9,053 nucleotides of DNA. Source: JBCCSZ01 sp039199225. GTDB lineage: Bacteria > Bacteroidota > Bacteroidia > Chitinophagales > Saprospiraceae. Position numbers and translations under genes: made by a program. Shown one piece after another: positions 5,360 through 9,053 of the stretch. The notes under the pieces are model-generated. The model saw nothing but the letters and a program-made list of their open reading frames with translations. It did not search any database and was not told where the DNA came from. Location: assembly GCA_039199225.1 (NCBI GenBank), contig JBCCSZ010000316.1:1-9053 (forward strand). The letters run 5' to 3'. Within the stretch, counting starts at the first letter, position 1; each line of letters starts with the position of its first letter.

Positions 5360-5389
5360 GAACAGACATTTGAAGTAAGTCTACGTTTT
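5357..5389 (+). promoter_or_regulatory. Probable promoter of the porU2-like gene, Bacteroidota type
   Basis: TTTG (5357-5360) and TACGTTTT (5382-5389) are separated by 21 nt and match the Bacteroidota -33/-7 pattern, with one mismatch at the last base of the -7 box. The leader to the ATG at 5504 would be about 108 nt. The -7 box lies inside the inverted iteron. Confidence 0.5.
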
Positions 5390-5391
5390 TT
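5372..5391 (-). repeat. Inverted iteron overlapping the downstream promoter
   Basis: Read on the minus strand it is AAAAAACGTAGACTTACTTC. It has the same GTAGACTTA core as the second origin iteron (3242-3250), with CATC changed to CTTC. It faces the isolated iteron at 5261 across the inverted repeat. Confidence 0.6.
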
Positions 5392-5503
5392 AACCAAAGG
5401 CTTTCTTCCAGATTATTCGCAACTCTAGTAATCTCTATTGTGGTACCTCTTGGGTACTGATCCATGTTTTTACAAACCGGTATAACTCGCAATAGCTTTC
5501 AAA

Positions 5504-8500
5504 ATGAAGCAAATCACTATACGTAGGCTCACACTTTGGTTGATAATGGTTACCCTCTGTCTTGCCAATAAGCTGAATGCCCAAATGAGCAATGGATTGT
5601 ATGGCAATGAGTGGATTCAATTCGACCAGTCTTATTACAAGGTAAAAGTCTCTGAGGATGGTATCTATCGCATCAATCAATCTGCTTTATCTGCTGCCGG
5701 TCTACCCGTTGCCAATCTTCGTGGCGATCAATTTCGATTGTATGTGATGGGACAAGAAGTTCCCATCTTTACTTCTACAGAGGGTGTATTAGGTGGCAAT
5801 GATTACATCGAATTTTTTGGTCGTAAAAATAGAGCAGAGCTCGACCGGGAGTTGTTTGAAAACCCTGATGCAGATCTACTCAATCCAGAATACAGTCTGT
5901 ACACCGACTTCTCCTCCTACTATCTTACCTGGACCGATAGTGGCAGCGGCATCCGATTCCAAGAAGTGGACAACGACCTGACAGCCCTACCAACCGCCGA
6001 AACACATTTTAACTATAAGCAAGTCGAAGTATACGCTACCAATATTTCCAATGATCGCAGCGCACATGTCAAGCGTACCATCAACGGAGATGGTGGTGCA
6101 TACTCTTATTTTGACATCGCCGAGGGCTTTGCAACAAACTTTTCGACTAGTCACACAATGACCATCGAGCCAGCGTTTGTCTATGAAGCCAACAACAACA
6201 CGACCCTAGGCGTACGCTTCGCTTCCGACAACCTGCTACACCAACAAACCATCAGCCTCAACGGAACGCAAATATTCGACGAGAGCTATGTCAATTTTAC
6301 CGTTCAAGATCACGATTTTGACATTGCTACGGCCGACATTGTCTCTGGCGTCAACCTAGAGTTCAAAGGCATCGATAGCGATGTTGACCGGCTTGCCATT
6401 GCAAATATCCGATTGACGTATCCCCGCCAGTTCAACTTTGGAGGAGCATCGAGCTTCTTGTTTGACATCGAAAGGAGCGGTAGTAGAAAATACCTTGAAA
6501 TCGAGAATTTTGAAGGATCGGGTGGTGACGTTGTACTTTACGACCTGACCAACAACATCCGAATCAATACGAGAGTAGAAGACGATCTGGTGAAAGTGGT
6601 ACTGCCTCCTTCGACAGTAGATCGCCGCTTGGTCCTGGTAAATAGGGGAGCTGGTACTACAACCCTACAATTGGAGGCAGTTCAATTCATCGATTACAGT
6701 GCAGAATCCTTTGATTATGTGATCATCACCCACAACAAGCTCTTTGATGATGGTCAGGGCAACAACTACATTAGGGATTATGCCGACTATCGGCGGAGTA
6801 TCCAGGGAGGTGGCTTTGAAGTACAAGTCGTAGATATCGCACAGCTCTACGACCAGTTCAGCTATGGCGTAGAAACACATCCGTTGTCCATCCGCAATTT
6901 TGGACATTACATAGACAAAGTGATCGACAACCCCCGTTACGTTTTTCTCATCGGAAAAGGTCGGGAGTACGTTGGTGTTCGGAGGGAGGCAGACAAAAAC
7001 TCTGAGGCAGATTTGCCCTTGCTGATACCTACCTTCGGAGCGCCCGGCTCGGATGCCTATTTGATGTCAGACGGTAGGGACCCGGTGCCGCGTATACCCA
7101 TCGGGCGGCTGGCAGCCAACGATGGCCGGGAGGTCGACATCTATCTTCGAAAAGTCAAGGCTTTCGAGGCCAATGTCAATTTGCCACAAACCATCGAGGA
7201 TCGCGCCTGGATGAAGCGCCTCATTCACCTAGGAGGCGGAGGTCCTAGAGAACAGGCCACCATCCGGAGGAATCTAGAGGGCATGGAGGACATCATAGAA
7301 ACCAACTTATTTGGTGGAGATGTTACAGGCTTTTACAAAAGCAGCTCCGATCCCGTGCAGATTTCGACCAGTGAGCAAATTTTTGACCTCATCAACAGCG
7401 GTGTCAGCATCATCACCTTCTTTGGCCACAGCGGTGCCAATACATTCGATTTCAACATCGATAATCCCGATAACTACAAGAATAAAAACAAGTATCCACT
7501 GATGCTCAGCTTGGGTTGCCACATTGGCAATATTCACACCCACTTTCAGGGAGTTAGTGAGCGTTTTACCTTCGACGAAGATGCCGGCGCCATCGGCTTT
7601 GGTGCTTCTTCTAGCCTGGGCTTCGTGTTTTCGCTGAATAGATTTACGCAAGATTACTATTCCCTATTGGGGGGCGAGATGTATGGTTCCAGTATTGGCG
7701 ACATCCAAAAAGAAACGGTTGCCCGATTGGCACCGACTGCCGGTAACGGCATGCGAGAACTGCTTCAACAATTCAGCTTCCACGCCGATCCAGCTCTAAG
7801 AATGAACCCGGCCCCTGGTCCCGATTACGTTGTTGATGCTTCGACCATTCGCTTTGAACCAGAGGTCATCACCTCTCAATTGGATAGCTTTAAGGTCAGA
7901 TTTGATATTCTCAATATTGGCAAAGGGATTCAGGATTCTATGTTTGTGGAAGTCCGCCAGCAATTTCCGGATCGCTCAGAGACGGTTGTTTTCTACCAGA
8001 AAATATTGGCGCCGGCTTCGAGAAGTAGTCTGGAGTTGTGGGTGCCTGGTAGTGGGCGCAAATCGACCGGACTGAATAAACTCCTCATCACCATAGATGA
8101 AAACAACAACATCGAGGAGTTGCCGGCCCTGGCGGCAGAGGACAACAATGAATTGACTGCAGCCGATGGCAGCAAAGGAATCAGTTTCTATGTGATCGAC
8201 AATGCCGTGATCCCTGTGGCCCCCCGAAACTTCTCCATCGTCAACCAAGCAAATCCTACTTTGATTGCTTCGACTTCTTCTTCCATTTTTACAGAACAGC
8301 GATTTGTATTGGAGTTTGATACCACCCAGCTGTTCAATAGTCCGCTCAAACAGCGAGAAGTCATCACGCAGAAAGGCGGATTGATCAAGTGGCAGCCGCA
8401 AGGGGCTATGGAAAACGACAGGGTCTACTACTGGCGGGTTTCGCCGGATAGCATCGAGGCCGAGGTTGGATACATCTGGGAGAGCAGCTCTTTTGTGTAT

Positions 8501-9053
8501 CGACCCGGTGATAAGGAGGGATGGAACCAATCCCACTATTACCAGTTTTTGGAAAACAATGTCGAGCAAATTAACATCAATCCCATCACGCGTAGAATGG
8601 AGATGCCTCGAAATATCCTTGAGCTTGGAATCGAGAATAAGATTGTCTACAATGGTGTAAACGATGTGGTTCCCAAAGTGCTTTTCGACTTCCAGGAATT
8701 TAGATTCATGTACCAGTTTGAGGTGGATCCAACCATCAATGTGATGGTACGTACGCCCAGTGGAAAACCTCTTTGGTGCCGTCCTGGAAATACTTATGGT
8801 GCGGACCTGCGGTCTGGTACAGCCAGCTCTGGTATACCGACCTTTCCCTTCAAAGTAGCGACAGAAGCCGACCGAATCGAATTGATGGAGTTTTTGGAAA
8901 ATGTCGTGCAGCCTGGCCAGTATGTTATGCTGTACACCTCCCAGCTGAATTTAAACAGCGACCTCAAAGTGGAGGAATGGGCGCAGGACTCTATTGCCTA
9001 TGGCAAAAACTTATTTTCGCTCTTTGAGGAATATGGTGCTTCGCAAGTTAGGC
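5504..9053 (+). CDS. PorU2-like type IX secretion protein with peptidase C25 (gingipain) domain, C-terminus beyond window
   Basis: The frame is open for 1183 codons to the right edge. Residues 1-26 form a signal peptide (hydrophobic LTLWLIMVTLCLA, then LNA|Q), so the protein is exported. The N-terminal region (~30-400) opens with GNEWIQFDQSYYKVKVSEDG, typical of PorU-class proteins. The C25 domain spans ~403-765, starting FDYVIITHN. The catalytic pair is visible: His642 in FFGHSGAN and Cys672 in LSLGCHIGN, 30 residues apart, close to the gingipain spacing. A CARDB-like adhesion domain follows (~785-880). The last ~75 residues (from GIPTFPFKVATEADR, ~1110) resemble the ILEI/FAM3-type domain found in PorU2 proteins. 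PorU itself is the sortase that removes C-terminal signals of type IX cargo and attaches them to the cell surface; PorU2 proteins are longer and their role is less clear. Secretion by the Sec route and surface location are inferred. No partner type IX genes are in view. Confidence 0.87.
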   Translation, partial: MKQITIRRLTLWLIMVTLCLANKLNAQMSNGLYGNEWIQFDQSYYKVKVSEDGIYRINQSALSAAGLPVANLRGDQFRLYVMGQEVPIFTSTEGVLGGNDYIEFFGRKNRAELDRELFENPDADLLNPEYSLYTDFSSYYLTWTDSGSGIRFQEVDNDLTALPTAETHFNYKQVEVYATNISNDRSAHVKRTINGDGGAYSYFDIAEGFATNFSTSHTMTIEPAFVYEANNNTTLGVRFASDNLLHQQTISLNGTQIFDESYVNFTVQDHDFDIATADIVSGVNLEFKGIDSDVDRLAIANIRLTYPRQFNFGGASSFLFDIERSGSRKYLEIENFEGSGGDVVLYDLTNNIRINTRVEDDLVKVVLPPSTVDRRLVLVNRGAGTTTLQLEAVQFIDYSAESFDYVIITHNKLFDDGQGNNYIRDYADYRRSIQGGGFEVQVVDIAQLYDQFSYGVETHPLSIRNFGHYIDKVIDNPRYVFLIGKGREYVGVRREADKNSEADLPLLIPTFGAPGSDAYLMSDGRDPVPRIPIGRLAANDGREVDIYLRKVKAFEANVNLPQTIEDRAWMKRLIHLGGGGPREQATIRRNLEGMEDIIETNLFGGDVTGFYKSSSDPVQISTSEQIFDLINSGVSIITFFGHSGANTFDFNIDNPDNYKNKNKYPLMLSLGCHIGNIHTHFQGVSERFTFDEDAGAIGFGASSSLGFVFSLNRFTQDYYSLLGGEMYGSSIGDIQKETVARLAPTAGNGMRELLQQFSFHADPALRMNPAPGPDYVVDASTIRFEPEVITSQLDSFKVRFDILNIGKGIQDSMFVEVRQQFPDRSETVVFYQKILAPASRSSLELWVPGSGRKSTGLNKLLITIDENNNIEELPALAAEDNNELTAADGSKGISFYVIDNAVIPVAPRNFSIVNQANPTLIASTSSSIFTEQRFVLEFDTTQLFNSPLKQREVITQKGGLIKWQPQGAMENDRVYYWRVSPDSIEAEVGYIWESSSFVYRPGDKEGWNQSHYYQFLENNVEQININPITRRMEMPRNILELGIENKIVYNGVNDVVPKVLFDFQEFRFMYQFEVDPTINVMVRTPSGKPLWCRPGNTYGADLRSGTASSGIPTFPFKVATEADRIELMEFLENVVQPGQYVMLYTSQLNLNSDLKVEEWAQDSIAYGKNLFSLFEEYGASQVR

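Larger units (their letters stand above)
5069..5503. other. Non-coding segment between repA and the porU2-like gene
   Basis: It holds two additional iterons in opposite orientation, a 10-bp inverted repeat and a promoter (separate entries). The repA frame stays open after its stop from 5069 to a TAG at 5222-5224, giving 51 sense codons of unknown meaning. An AAAGGAG at 5067-5073 resembles a Shine-Dalgarno, but no convincing start follows. No clear rho-independent terminator for repA is seen. Confidence 0.5.

Noticed and set aside
5518..5528. ACGTAGGC inside the porU2-like coding start as another iteron
   Set aside because: Only the CGTAG core matches, there is no A-tract or CATC, and it lies in coding sequence; likely chance.
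5259..5680. Two minus-strand open frames (77 and 81 residues)
   Set aside because: They overlap the iteron and promoter region and the start of the porU2-like gene, show no recognisable domain, and have no supporting context.
7976..8569. 197-residue minus-strand open frame
   Set aside because: It lies fully inside the plus-strand porU2-like gene, whose frame is unbroken with recognisable domains; it is a shadow frame.

Overview
The window looks like the maintenance core of a plasmid, megaplasmid or chromid from a member of the Bacteroidota. Three observations support that phylum. There is an ECF sigma factor with a FecR-type anti-sigma factor of the form common there. There is a gingipain-like (peptidase C25) protein of the type IX secretion PorU/PorU2 class, a system known only from this phylum and its close relatives. 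The best promoter-like sequences fit the Bacteroidota pattern (TTTG about 20 nt before TAnnTTTG) rather than the E. coli pattern. A Saprospiria-type host is a guess from general sequence flavour only.

Layout. (1) Positions 1-1252, minus strand: a sigma factor gene followed by a FecR-like anti-sigma gene that runs off the left edge. (2) Positions 1253-1986: non-coding DNA with clusters of a 12-bp motif (CAGTTTTGCAGT and its complement). (3) Positions 1987-3026: a two-gene partition cassette, a small ParA ATPase followed by a ribbon-helix-helix (ParG-like) centromere-binding protein. An exact 31-bp copy of the same motif family lies directly after each stop codon. (4) Positions about 3094-3655: an iteron origin. 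It has an A+T-rich segment with a repeated 13-mer, 16 well-formed plus one decayed 20-23 bp iterons in two blocks, a perfect DnaA box, and inverted half-iterons that look like the repA operator. (5) Positions 3698-5068: a Rep_3-family initiator with a long C-terminal extension. (6) Positions 5069-5503: a non-coding segment with two more iterons in opposite orientation, a 10-bp inverted repeat, and a good Bacteroidota promoter whose -7 box lies inside the inverted iteron. (7) Positions 5504 to the right edge: a very large secreted PorU2-like protein, incomplete at its C-terminus.

How the parts work together (inference from known families). RepA would bind the iterons, open the A+T-rich segment with DnaA, and repress its own promoter through the inverted half-iterons. 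ParA and the ParG-like protein would segregate copies using the TGCAGT-rich clusters as centromere and operator. The flanking genes are accessory cargo: an envelope-stress or transport-type sigma/anti-sigma switch and a type IX secretion-linked protease-fold protein. Most striking are the spread of the putative centromere motif through the whole par region, the two-module iteron origin, and the possibility that RepA also controls the promoter of the downstream porU2-like gene.
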